In this document: one piece after another, positions 24,709 through 33,368 of the stretch | Layout: each line of letters begins with the position of its first letter | How positions within the stretch are numbered: the stretch's first letter is position 1 | DNA from: Gammaproteobacteria bacterium | Lineage (GTDB): Bacteria; Pseudomonadota; Gammaproteobacteria; SZUA-229 | Length of the DNA: 35,529 nt | Direction of reading: 5' to 3' | NCBI GenBank assembly: GCA_026197015.1 | Contig: JAPHRB010000067.1 | Span: 1-35,529 of the forward strand | Made by a program: the position numbers and the translations under genes | The notes under the pieces: model-generated | Seen by the model: the letters and a program-made list of their open reading frames with translations, nothing else | Databases searched by the model: none | What the model was told of the DNA's origin: nothing

Positions 24709-26909
24709 AGTGACTGAGGCTCATGATTAGTTTGATGTGAGGTTTCTAATTCAGAACCGCGTAATAAAACAGTCAGCGCTAAGCCCAACATTAATAATGT
24801 AAAACCGCATATGATATTTAATTCAGCTGAGGTGGCGGTTTGAGCTAGTTGTCCAAATATTTTTTGTGGGTTTTGTCCGTGCGGAAGGTTCACGGGCATA
24901 GAACGTTTATCAAGTTTAGCTTCGTTTGGTCGTGAGGGCGTTTTATCAACAGCGACAAGACTAGTGTGTTTGCTCACCAGATGGTGATTAAGTGCAACAT
25001 CAATAATATCAGTGCGCACCTGTTCTTTATCAGCGCCCTCGTGGATGCTATCCATCAAAGCGCTAATTTTTTTACGCGCCCAGAATGTAGCAATGCCTTT
25101 GCTTGATCTATTAATGTTTAAATTTAATTTGGCTGACCACGGCGCCAGGGCACGTGAGCCCGTTATATTGATATAAGATAATGGTTTAGCGGATTTTATG
25201 GCCAGAATAAGGGGCTCTCCCTGGTATAAGTCAGGAATACGTTGCGGCCATATTTCAGCAGTTTGGGAGCCGTCAAAACTTAACTTAATATCAGTCATTA
25301 ACGGGCTTTCAAGTTTGCTGAATAAAGCAGACATTTTCTCATTAACTTCATTAACATTGCTGATATATGTATAACTACCGCGGCCAAATTGCGCAGCTTT
25401 ACGCATAAAATAGCTGTTGGGAGCTGAACCGATACCAATCGTAAATAAACGACGGTCAGCTAAATTATTGTGAATAATGTCGAATAAATCTGCTTCATTT
25501 CCTACGCTGCCATCAGTGATGAAAATCACCTGCTGTACAGTGTTGTCTTCTGATTTGCCTTTGAGTGCTAAATTCAGGGCAGGGGCCATTTCGGTACCAC
25601 CATCGGCACTAAGTTGATTTACATATTTTTTTGCGATTAAAATATTCTCAAAGCTAGCGATTTGAGAATCAGAAAAAACCTGCTCCGTTATTGAGTTAAA
25701 CTGAATAATATTAAACTTGTCATGTAAACGAAGCCTGTCTAAAGCCATAAGTAAAGAAGCCCTGGCCTGTTGCATAGACGTTCCATGCATAGAGCCTGAA
25801 GTATCAATAATATAGGTAACGTCACGTGCTAAAGGTTGACCGTTATAAGCACCGTTATCTGGGGGCATAAGCATTAACATCTGGTAGTTTTCAGATTTTA
25901 AAGTTTCATTAAAAACCGCAGCTTTAGGAATGTGATTAAGTTGAGGCGTCCAGACAAGTTCAAAGTCTCGATCTGAGGGAGTAATACCGTCAGCCAGTTT
26001 TATATGATAGGTATTATTTACCTGTTGTTTGATAATATTATGATATCTACTCGTTAAATTCTGTAATGGAAATCCAGCATTTAATTTAATATTAATTGAC
26101 ACGGGGTTAATTAATGAATTGCTCAAATTTACGTGAGGTGTAATTCGATTTGCATCAATAACTTCATGCGTGTTTTTTGCCCATCCCGAATTTGTAAGTG
26201 AAATTGATTCATTTATAACTTTGCCAGGAATATATCGTGGAGTAATTGCCATGGGAAACCGTAAACTAAAACTGCCCTGGTCGTAATGCAGGGTTTGCTG
26301 GTATTCAATTTCTATACTTATACTTTCTCCAGGAGCAATATTAGCAACCGTATTAGTGAAAAGGTTTGGTCTTTCCTGCTCAACTAATGCTGATTTTTTA
26401 CCATCTCGTTTAGCTTCGTTATAAATTCTTTTTGCTTCCGCTTTTTCCTTTATCATACCTTCAATTACACGTTCACCAATTAACATGCGCATGTGATCTA
26501 CCGCGGCCATTTCAGGTAAAGGGAAAACATATACCGCCTCAACCCAGTTATTGCTGGTGTTTTTAAACTGTTGTTTAATATGGCTGCGTACAATCATGCC
26601 GGATATGCTCATATCTACAAAAGTTTCTAATAAAGGTATTTGCTTGTACAAACCCGAGTTGGCGTTTTTGATAAGCAGGCTGCCGTTACTAACATTATCA
26701 AGAGAAACCTGAGGGAAATTATCAGATGAAGAATCAGCTTTGACTATGTCACTCAATAACATTAAAAATAAAGTTATTACGCTAATTAAGATGAATATAA
26801 TCAGACGTTGTAACCAGATCATTAAATTAGATTTATGCGGTTTGTATTTGTCATGCAAATATTCACGACGAGGTCGGCGTTTAAATATGTTTTTATTTAA
26901 AGATAACAT
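24705..26909 (-). CDS. Marine proteobacterial sortase target protein (VIT and VWA domains)
   Basis: The dedicated substrate of the adjacent sortase, 734 residues. A basic N-terminus and the helix LIIFILISVITLFLMLLSDIV give a signal peptide ending near residue 58. A VIT domain follows (about 75-215: YKQIPLLETFVDMSISGMIV, VYVFPLPEMAAVDHM). The VWA domain spans about 360-540 with a complete MIDAS: DTSGSMHG, GGTEMAP and FITDGSVG. The C-terminus shows the motif, then the helix LNIICGFTLLMLGLALTVLL and a short tail. The motif reads LAQTATSAE, whereas family members normally show LPxTA, so the proline is replaced by alanine. The protein resembles inter-alpha-trypsin inhibitor heavy chains and may bind surfaces or matrix. 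Confidence 0.93.
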   Translation of the reverse strand: MLSLNKNIFKRRPRREYLHDKYKPHKSNLMIWLQRLIIFILISVITLFLMLLSDIVKADSSSDNFPQVSLDNVSNGSLLIKNANSGLYKQIPLLETFVDMSISGMIVRSHIKQQFKNTSNNWVEAVYVFPLPEMAAVDHMRMLIGERVIEGMIKEKAEAKRIYNEAKRDGKKSALVEQERPNLFTNTVANIAPGESISIEIEYQQTLHYDQGSFSLRFPMAITPRYIPGKVINESISLTNSGWAKNTHEVIDANRITPHVNLSNSLINPVSINIKLNAGFPLQNLTSRYHNIIKQQVNNTYHIKLADGITPSDRDFELVWTPQLNHIPKAAVFNETLKSENYQMLMLMPPDNGAYNGQPLARDVTYIIDTSGSMHGTSMQQARASLLMALDRLRLHDKFNIIQFNSITEQVFSDSQIASFENILIAKKYVNQLSADGGTEMAPALNLALKGKSEDNTVQQVIFITDGSVGNEADLFDIIHNNLADRRLFTIGIGSAPNSYFMRKAAQFGRGSYTYISNVNEVNEKMSALFSKLESPLMTDIKLSFDGSQTAEIWPQRIPDLYQGEPLILAIKSAKPLSYINITGSRALAPWSAKLNLNINRSSKGIATFWARKKISALMDSIHEGADKEQVRTDIIDVALNHHLVSKHTSLVAVDKTPSRPNEAKLDKRSMPVNLPHGQNPQKIFGQLAQTATSAELNIICGFTLLMLGLALTVLLRGSELETSHQTNHEPQSL

Positions 26910-27100
26910 TTAAGTCTCCTGTAGAGTGAAGGCGTCTTCTTGATAGTTATTAAGCCTTAGAAGAGTGGCTAATCAGAGTGGAGAAAATGGCAATTTAAAT
27001 ATGAAATGTGATGAATTATGGCAATATGAGTAAACACCTGAATAAGCGCAGGGTAATATGTTAGTGTAAGCAAAAAAGTTAATTAGTTAATGGGGGTGAA
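26910..27100. promoter_or_regulatory. Divergent promoter region of the sortase locus with two TCATATT-type sites
   Basis: This 191-base spacer separates the sortase target (minus) from pdsR (plus). On the minus strand TCATATTG (27029-27022) and TCATATTT (27004-26997) lie in the same orientation 25 bases apart, about 90-120 bases before the target gene's start. The same heptamer occurs three times upstream of the OmpA-like gene. These are candidates for PdsR binding, by inference only. Confidence 0.35.
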
Positions 27101-27793
27101 ATGTCACAGCATATAGCTATAGTAGAGGATGAGCCCTCTATCCGGGAAAATTATGCAGATGCATTTAAGCAGCAGGGCTACAGGGTTTCAATATATGGTA
27201 GCCGGAGCGAAGCAATTAAAGCGTTTGAGTCACGCTTGCCTGACCTGGCATTGTTGGATATAGGTCTGGAAGATGATGCAGAGGGTGGTTTTGAAGTTTG
27301 TCGTATATTACGTAATAAATCAGAAACTGTGCCCATTATTTTCTTAACAGCAAGAGATAGTGATCTGGACATAATATCAGGCTTGAGATTAGGAGCAGAT
27401 GATTACCTGACTAAGGATATAAGTTTGCCCAATCTGTGTGCAAGAGTAGCGGCTCTTTTCAGGCGTATAAATGCAATTACATCAAGCCCGGCAGAAGAAG
27501 ATATATTTGAGCGCGGTCCATTAACAATGGATATGAATAGATTCATTATTGACTGGAATCAGCAGCGAGTTGACCTGACACTTACTGAGTTATGGGTGGT
27601 GCACACATTAGCAAGGCATCCGGGGCATGTTAAAAATCGTGATCAATTAATGGAAGATGCGCGTATTGTTGTTGATGACGCGACAATTACTTCACATATC
27701 AAACGTATAAGAAATAAATTTTTAAAAGTAGATGCTAATTTTAACTGCATTGAAACAGTTTATGGTATGGGTTATCGCTGGCTTGAAAATTAA
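27101..27793 (+). CDS. pdsR: Dedicated sortase system response regulator PdsR (OmpR family)
   Basis: A 230-residue response regulator. The receiver domain starts HIAIVEDEPSIRENY, has the phosphoacceptor in LALLDIGLED, and the conserved threonine and lysine in FLTARDS and YLTKDIS. The DNA-binding domain is a winged helix of the OmpR type (LTLTELWVVHTLARHPGHVKNRDQLM and TSHIKRIRNKF, ending ETVYGMGYRWLE). The protein matches the response regulator described for proteobacterial dedicated sortase systems. It is divergent from the target gene and overlaps the kinase gene, so it forms one operon with pdsS. Its likely targets are the target-sortase operon and the OmpA-like gene. Confidence 0.92.
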   Translation: MSQHIAIVEDEPSIRENYADAFKQQGYRVSIYGSRSEAIKAFESRLPDLALLDIGLEDDAEGGFEVCRILRNKSETVPIIFLTARDSDLDIISGLRLGADDYLTKDISLPNLCARVAALFRRINAITSSPAEEDIFERGPLTMDMNRFIIDWNQQRVDLTLTELWVVHTLARHPGHVKNRDQLMEDARIVVDDATITSHIKRIRNKFLKVDANFNCIETVYGMGYRWLEN

Positions 27794-29906
27794 ACTCTCC
27801 ATCCGTAGTAAATTGCTGCTGATTTCAGCCGTTTTATTTATAGTGCCGTGGATTGGTGTGCAATACATTCAAGATATGGAAAACTTTCTAAGAATAAACC
27901 AGCAGGATAATCTACTAGGCAAAGCGCAGATTGTAGCGGCTGTTTTGCAGGGGCAGGAAGATGTATTTAAATATAATTCAGGGGCTACTGATAATGTGGG
28001 GTCGTCAGATGGCATCATAAATAGTTCAACACACCTATATGTTCGACCAATAAAAAGAGCCATTCAATTAGATGGATATAGAGATGACTGGCTTGATTAC
28101 GATGAAAAAGCAAAAGTATTAAAATCAGATAAGCCTGAATCACTCGAATACAAATATTTTTTGGCAAGTTATAAAAAATATTTGTATATGGTGCTTGAAA
28201 TAAAAGATGATCGGCTGGTCTATAGAAAGGCCAATAGTTTAAGTTTAAATGAAAATGATCATTTGATAATAAAACTCAGAAATAAGAGCGGTGAGTTAAA
28301 AACGTATTTTATTGCTACACAATCTCCCGGCTGGGTTAATGCTCATCGCATGGAGTTTCAAAATGACAGGTGGGTAGCAGTGGCGCCAGAACTTCGGATT
28401 AAAGGCGAATGGCAGGAAACAGCGCATGGTTACAATATTGAAGTTAGATTACCGTTATCTCTTTTTGAACATGGCTTTTCATTTTTTGTAGCTGATGTTG
28501 ATGATAGTAAAACGAGAAAAACTGAAATTATATTGGGAGAAGGGGATATTAACGATGAATTAGGTTCTATTATTATACCTTCGGTGAAAGTAGAGGAGAT
28601 GTTAAAACGAATCGTTCGTCCTGAATCCCGTACCTGGATAATTGACCAGGGATATAGAGTGTTAGCGGTAGCTGGAGATATTAAACAGGGTGGACAGACT
28701 ATTACCGGTCTTGATGATAAACGTAGTTTTGTTAGTAAAATGGTTAGTTTGTTTTACCATCTGTTATTAACTCAGCCCACGCAAAATTTTAAAGATGAGT
28801 TATCCAGCGTGTCGTATTTAAGAGGCGAGGTGGTGCAGTCTGCTTTGAGCGGCGAGCCATCAACCAGTTGGCGAGATACGCCAGACAAGCGAGCCAAAAT
28901 ATTAACAGCAAGTTACCCTGTTATATTAAATAATAGAGTCTTAGGTGCAATTGCAATAGAGGAAACCAGTAATTCAATACTTATTTTACAAAATCGCGCA
29001 ATGGAGATTTTGATAAATTTAAGTGTGCTTACATTTTTAATCACGGTGGTCGTTTTATTGAGTTATGCAACTCGATTATCTGTAAGAATAAGAAGATTAC
29101 GTGATGAAACTGAGCAAGCGATTTCAAATGAAGGGCGAATTGAGCAGTCATTTAAAATAACCGACTCATCGGATGAAATTGGAGATTTATCCAGAAGTTT
29201 TGCAGATATGTTAACACGCCTGAGTGAGTATAATCGTTACCTTGAAACAATGGCCGGCAAGTTATCACATGAGTTACGAACGCCGATAACAGTTGTCAGG
29301 TCGTCCCTGGAAAATATGCAGCTGGCTAACAACGAGGATTCAAGGCAGGTATATATACAAAGAGCCAGTGAAGGCATGGCGAGGTTAAGTGATATTTTAA
29401 CGCGCATGAGTGAAGCCACCAGGCTTGAGCAAACATTACAATCTGAAGTTATACAACCAGTGAAGCTGATTGAATTGCTAAAAAGCTGTTTGGCAGGTTA
29501 TAAACTAGCCTACCCTGATGTGGTTTTTGAATTAAATATAAAAAAAGTTGAAAAAGAAAATATACAGGGTGTGCCAGACCTGTTTGCTCAAATGCTTGAT
29601 AAAATAATTTCAAATGCAGTCGATTTTCATAAAGCAGCGACACCCATAACTATAAATATAAAGCAGCACAAACATGCGCTTCAGCTAAGTATTATTAATA
29701 AGGGCGAAATCTTGCCTGAATCAATGCGGGATAACTTATTTGAATCAATGGTGTCTGTTAGAGAAAAGCGGGGAGACCTGCCGCACCTGGGTTTGGGTTT
29801 GTATATAGCCAGAATGATAATTGAGTTTCATCATGGGAGTATACAGGCAACTAATCTGCAAGATAAATCGGGTGTTGAAATAATGTTAGAAGTACCTTTA
29901 ATATAA
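27762..29906 (+). CDS. pdsS: Dedicated sortase system sensor histidine kinase PdsS
   Basis: A membrane histidine kinase of 714 residues from the ATG at 27762; the longer frame from 27732 and a TTG at 27783 are alternatives. A first helix, LLLISAVLFIVPWIGVQYI, and a second near residue 415-435 (LSVLTFLITVVVLLSYA) bracket a 375-residue periplasmic region. Within it, AIQLDGYRDDWLDY through KKYLYMVLEIKDD and DHLIIKLRN resembles a family 9 carbohydrate-binding (DOMON-like) fold. A HAMP-like linker leads to the H-box LSHELRTPITVV with His503. The ATPase keeps the N-box (ISNAVDFH) and LGLGLYIA; the G1 region is divergent. It starts inside pdsR, so the two are co-translated. Confidence 0.9.
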   Translation: MVWVIAGLKIKLSIRSKLLLISAVLFIVPWIGVQYIQDMENFLRINQQDNLLGKAQIVAAVLQGQEDVFKYNSGATDNVGSSDGIINSSTHLYVRPIKRAIQLDGYRDDWLDYDEKAKVLKSDKPESLEYKYFLASYKKYLYMVLEIKDDRLVYRKANSLSLNENDHLIIKLRNKSGELKTYFIATQSPGWVNAHRMEFQNDRWVAVAPELRIKGEWQETAHGYNIEVRLPLSLFEHGFSFFVADVDDSKTRKTEIILGEGDINDELGSIIIPSVKVEEMLKRIVRPESRTWIIDQGYRVLAVAGDIKQGGQTITGLDDKRSFVSKMVSLFYHLLLTQPTQNFKDELSSVSYLRGEVVQSALSGEPSTSWRDTPDKRAKILTASYPVILNNRVLGAIAIEETSNSILILQNRAMEILINLSVLTFLITVVVLLSYATRLSVRIRRLRDETEQAISNEGRIEQSFKITDSSDEIGDLSRSFADMLTRLSEYNRYLETMAGKLSHELRTPITVVRSSLENMQLANNEDSRQVYIQRASEGMARLSDILTRMSEATRLEQTLQSEVIQPVKLIELLKSCLAGYKLAYPDVVFELNIKKVEKENIQGVPDLFAQMLDKIISNAVDFHKAATPITINIKQHKHALQLSIINKGEILPESMRDNLFESMVSVREKRGDLPHLGLGLYIARMIIEFHHGSIQATNLQDKSGVEIMLEVPLI

Positions 29907-29971
29907 TTATTGCGGATTATTTAAATTCTTATATCAGTTATGAGTTCTAGCGGATGATAATTATGGTTTTG

Positions 29972-30035
29972 TCATATTTCATAATAATTGAGCTGTAAAT
30001 TATCATATTCCTGTCCGCAGTAAATCATATTCCTG
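29972..30035 (+). promoter_or_regulatory. Direct repeats upstream of the OmpA-like gene, candidate PdsR sites
   Basis: ATCATATTCCTG occurs at 30002-30013 and again at 30024-30035, exactly 22 bases apart (two helical turns). A related TCATATTTC lies at 29972-29980. OmpR-family regulators typically bind direct repeats with a helical period. The sites lie 75-140 bases before the ATG at 30111. The link to PdsR is inference from position and spacing. Confidence 0.45.
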
Positions 30036-30110
30036 CAGCATACTTATCTTCAAGTTAACAACAAAAGCAGTTGTTAGTACTTAAAATTTAAATAACTTGA
30101 GGAAAGTATT

Positions 30111-30740
30111 ATGAAAATTTCAAATAAAATTACCTGTCCAGCTGTTATGGCAATCAGTCTTCCATTGTTGGTATTAGGCGGCTGTGCTAATAATGACACG
30201 GTAAAAATGATGCCGGATGAAACACTGGCACTTGAACAGGTGATAGAAGTAGATGAAATAGCTGTTGAAAATAATTCAGATATAGATGGCTTTGTAAGTA
30301 TTGAAACTGAAGAGTCAATAAGCGTGATTGAACCTGTAGAGTCGCTTATAGAAAGTCCCGTGAATGAAAATGAAATGCTTGGTACAGCAACGCCTAAACC
30401 GGATGAGAGCATGATCGGTTTTGCATTTGATCAGTCTGATATTGATGCTCAATATGGGGAATTACTTTGGCAACATGCTCAGTACCTCAAAGAGAATAAA
30501 AATTTAATACTAAATGTAAGTGGCCATACGGATAGTTCTGGTGCACGTATTTATAATGAGTTTTTAAGTAAAAAACGTGCCGATCAGGTGGCTAAGATTC
30601 TGCTGGATTTTGGTGTGCCGAAAGAGCGTATTAAAGTAACTGGAAATGCAAGCGATCAACCATTAATTGGTGCAGTTACCAATAAAGAGCATCGTAGAGT
30701 TGAGCTGGATTATCAGGACCAGCAAATAGTTAGTAATTAA
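30111..30740 (+). CDS. OmpA family lipoprotein of the sortase locus (PdsO-like position)
   Basis: A 209-residue envelope protein. The signal peptide ends in the lipobox LGGC, giving a lipid-anchored mature protein. An acidic linker rich in Glu and Ile (about residues 30-100) precedes an OmpA-type peptidoglycan-binding domain: MIGFAFDQSDIDAQYGELL, NVSGHTDSSGARIYNEFLSKKRA and TNKEHRRVELDY. The locus position matches the OmpA-like PdsO component of proteobacterial dedicated sortase systems, though the identity as PdsO is not certain. A GAGGAAAG-type ribosome site precedes the ATG. It has its own promoter region with repeated motifs and is followed by a terminator. Confidence 0.85.
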   Translation: MKISNKITCPAVMAISLPLLVLGGCANNDTVKMMPDETLALEQVIEVDEIAVENNSDIDGFVSIETEESISVIEPVESLIESPVNENEMLGTATPKPDESMIGFAFDQSDIDAQYGELLWQHAQYLKENKNLILNVSGHTDSSGARIYNEFLSKKRADQVAKILLDFGVPKERIKVTGNASDQPLIGAVTNKEHRRVELDYQDQQIVSN

Positions 30741-30762
30741 AGAAAAGGAGGTGGTGCGGTGA

Positions 30763-30797
30763 GGTCCATTAATTCGGGTTGGGTTAATGGGCCTTTT
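30763..30797 (+). terminator. Intrinsic terminator after the OmpA-like gene
   Basis: Arms GGTCCATTAA and TTAATGGGCC (one G-T pair) enclose an 11-base loop and are followed by TTTT. It starts 23 bases past the stop codon. Confidence 0.8.
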
Positions 30798-31684
30798 GAA
30801 TGCATTGAATTGTTAGTTAAAACATAAAACCAATATCAAAGTGGTATATTAAAATGTAGTTGTTCATATCTGATCTTACAAATATAGTTTATGTTGTGAC
30901 TTAACAGGACGCTATTTTTATCCCACAAAAAAACTTTATGAGAGCCTGGATTCTGAGGTTTCGCCTTTGTGGCGACTCACTTTTTTGCCTGCAGTCCATG
31001 TTAGTCGGATTGGAAAAGTAAGCAAAAAATAGCAGCCCTTTATTCGCTAGTTCTCATCAAAAAACGGTGAGAATGCCCAAAAAATATAATGTTATTACAA
31101 ACTATTACTCTATGCTGTGTTATTCCTACTCTGTTCCCGGGTCGTTCAGGTGTGCCATCCAGGCTTACAGAACTTCCAGGTTAATATAAATATGGTACAT
31201 CCCTGTAATTTTACCCCTCGATGGAAACATTTTTTGGCTAGCTCCAGAGGGAATAAAAATCAAAACCAGTCAGAACTGATATTTCAATGTAATACCAGAA
31301 CTTCATAATCTGTTTTGGATTTTATATCGGGCTTCGGCCCGGGCGAGCTTTTGTATCACTCAGAGTGATAATATTATCAGCGAATTAGGATGAAGAAAAA
31401 GAGTAATAAGACATAACTTATTGAATATATTGAATTATTCTGTATCGGGTTTGTCGCATATTAAGGTTCTTAGTAATGGATATTGTAATAAACTGGTTAT
31501 TGGAGTGATGTGAAAAATGGGTATACAATAATAACTAGTTATTAATTTAGATAAGACAGGTTTAGAGTGGATTTTTATTGTTTGCTCGGCAGAAAAATTA
31601 AAATTGATGGTTTAGTTGGCGTATAAAATATTAATTTACCTTTAATTGCTGCATAAATAACGAAATAATTTAAGGATGTATAAA
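30798..31684. other. Long gene-free region with several hairpins and palindromes
   Basis: Nearly 900 bases hold no convincing gene. Structures seen are: TCGCC-TTTGT-GGCGA at 30961-30975, followed by an ACTTTTTT run; a TTCTCA/TGAGAA hairpin at 31051-31073; CGGGC-TTCG-GCCCG at 31328-31341, a stable UUCG-type tetraloop; TATCACTC-A-GAGTGATA at 31354-31370; and the palindrome TAATAACTAGTTATTA at 31529-31544. The pattern suggests decayed repetitive DNA on the left and a regulatory region for the lipoprotein gene on the right. A 63-codon open frame at 31117-31308 has no protein-like features. Confidence 0.5.
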
Positions 31685-32245
31685 ATGTATTTCAAGAATT
31701 TTAAAATATTACTTGTGCTGTTTTCTATTTCACAGCTGGTTGCTTGCAGTGCAACAAAAAATACATTTGATTATGATAGTAGTGCAGATTTTGGCCAGAT
31801 TAAAACATACCAATGGGATTTTAAGGCTTCAGAGGCCTTTTCTAAAACGGACCCTTTAATAGATAAACGTATTGTAAGAGCAATTGAAGATAATTTAAGC
31901 CGTAAAGGTGTAGTAAAAGCGAAATCCGCAGACATTAAAGTAAGTTATAGGGTTGATTTTGAAAAGAAACTTAAAACAGGCGGGTTGTCTGCAGGCATTG
32001 GTATGAGTATTGGTAGTTTTAATCGAGGACATATTAGTCTAAGCAGTGGTAATCAGTTAAAGCAAACGCTTGAAGGGACCTTGGTTATAGATATGTTAGA
32101 TACAAAAAGTGGTAATTTAATCTGGCGATCTACAACGCATCAACCTCTTAAAGATAATGATTCATCACCTGAAGAATCTAAGAAAAGAATTGCCAGGCTG
32201 GTTTCTCAGATGTTTGAAAACTTTCCGCCCAAAAAAAACAGGTAA
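31685..32245 (+). CDS. DUF4136 family lipoprotein, second copy
   Basis: A 186-residue predicted lipoprotein. The ATG at 31685 is chosen over the one at 31676 because AAGGA (31672-31676) overlaps the earlier codon and is correctly spaced from the later one. The signal peptide ends in VACS, a lipobox with Cys near residue 21. FDYDSSADFGQIKTYQWDF, IVRAIEDNLSRKGV and TLVIDMLDTKSGNLIWRSTTHQ match DUF4136 and parallel the protein at 11415-12020, though the two differ in the middle. The stop follows a run of eight A residues. A one-base shift there would read on for some 30 more codons. Confidence 0.86.
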   Translation: MYFKNFKILLVLFSISQLVACSATKNTFDYDSSADFGQIKTYQWDFKASEAFSKTDPLIDKRIVRAIEDNLSRKGVVKAKSADIKVSYRVDFEKKLKTGGLSAGIGMSIGSFNRGHISLSSGNQLKQTLEGTLVIDMLDTKSGNLIWRSTTHQPLKDNDSSPEESKKRIARLVSQMFENFPPKKNR

Positions 32246-32506
32246 CTTAAAGAAAAAACGGTTTATTCAGCGTCTCTATGCGGTTAAGAATGAATATGCG
32301 ATGATTAAAAAAATGAAAGAGTTATTATAAAGTAAACATTTTTAGTAAATACGAAGGGTCTCCTGTTATATGTAATCGTTGTTAATATTAAATATTCACA
32401 GGTTTGTCCTGTTCCTGAAAAGTCATCATTATTTAAGCTGCTCATAGTAATCTTATCGTTTATGTAGTAATAAATTCCATCCTTAACTAACCATCTGAGA
32501 CATGAA

Positions 32507-33283
32507 ATGAAAAAGCTTCTGGATATTATGGCGGCATTAAGAAACCCTGAAAGCGGCTGCCCCTGGGATATAAAACAAACGTTTAAAAGCATTGTTCCGT
32601 ATACCCTTGAAGAGGCGTATGAGGTAGCTGATGCTATTGAAAATGGTGATATGCATGAACTCAAATCTGAATTAGGCGATTTATTGTTTCAGGTTGTGTT
32701 TTATGCACAAATGGCGGAAGAGCTGGGTGATTTTGATTTTAATGACGTGGTGGATGCAGTCAGTGATAAATTAGTCAATCGACACCCTCATGTATTTGCC
32801 GGTGTGGATTGTAAAGATGAAAAATCACTTCATGATGCCTGGGAAAAAACAAAGTCAAAAGAAAGAAATTTACTGGCAAATACTGAAAAGGCTTCTATAC
32901 TCGGTGGAGTAGCCAGGGCACTTCCAGCATTAAAGCGCGCACAAAAGCTTCAGAATCGTGCTGCTAGAGCTGGATTTGACTGGCCTGATATAGAACCGGT
33001 ATTTGATAAACTGGAAGAAGAAATTGCCGAGTTACGAGTAGCTATAAAAGATAATGACAGACCTGCTGTGTTTGAAGAAACAGGTGATGTTTTATTTAGC
33101 TGCGTTAATTTAGCTCGTCATCTGGACGTGGATGCAGAAGAGTCCTTAAGAGGCGGTAATCAGAAGTTTGAAACACGGTTCGGTTATATTGAGAGCTTGT
33201 TAAACAAATCAGATAATTCCTTTCAAAGTTGTTCTCTAAAAGAGCTGGAAGCTCTGTGGCAGGAAGCTAAAACTAAATGTTAG
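32507..33283 (+). CDS. mazG: Nucleoside triphosphate pyrophosphohydrolase MazG
   Basis: A 258-residue enzyme that hydrolyses NTPs or dNTPs to the monophosphate and pyrophosphate, cleaning the nucleotide pool. Two tandem MazG domains are visible. The first starts LLDIMAALRNPESGCPWDIKQ and has EEAYEVADAI and ELGDLLFQVVFYA with the metal-binding acidic residues. The second has EEIAELRVAIKD and EETGDVLFSCVNLARHL. The length fits the enterobacterial protein. Here it stands alone between a lipoprotein gene and a small lipoprotein gene, and a terminator follows it. Confidence 0.95.
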   Translation: MKKLLDIMAALRNPESGCPWDIKQTFKSIVPYTLEEAYEVADAIENGDMHELKSELGDLLFQVVFYAQMAEELGDFDFNDVVDAVSDKLVNRHPHVFAGVDCKDEKSLHDAWEKTKSKERNLLANTEKASILGGVARALPALKRAQKLQNRAARAGFDWPDIEPVFDKLEEEIAELRVAIKDNDRPAVFEETGDVLFSCVNLARHLDVDAEESLRGGNQKFETRFGYIESLLNKSDNSFQSCSLKELEALWQEAKTKC

Positions 33284-33310
33284 AAATAAAATAGTACGAA
33301 TGGTAAAAAA

Positions 33311-33356
33311 AACAGACTAACTTCCCTCGTTCGGGGGATGGTTAATCTGTTGTTTT
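33311..33356 (+). terminator. Intrinsic terminator after mazG
   Basis: An imperfect but long stem joins AACAGACTAAC to GTTAATCTGTT around a G/C-rich inner hairpin (TCCCTCGTTCGGGGGA), followed by a T-rich run. It lies 27 bases past the mazG stop. Confidence 0.75.
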
Positions 33357-33368
33357 ATACCACAATGT

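Noticed and set aside
31117..31308. Plus-strand open frame of 63 codons in the long gene-free region
   Set aside because: Composition is not protein-like, no ribosome site was seen, and it lies in DNA that looks like decayed repeats.
32305..32664. Minus-strand frame of 119 codons overlapping the start of mazG
   Set aside because: It is antisense to the conserved first MazG domain and contains low-complexity hydrophobic translation.
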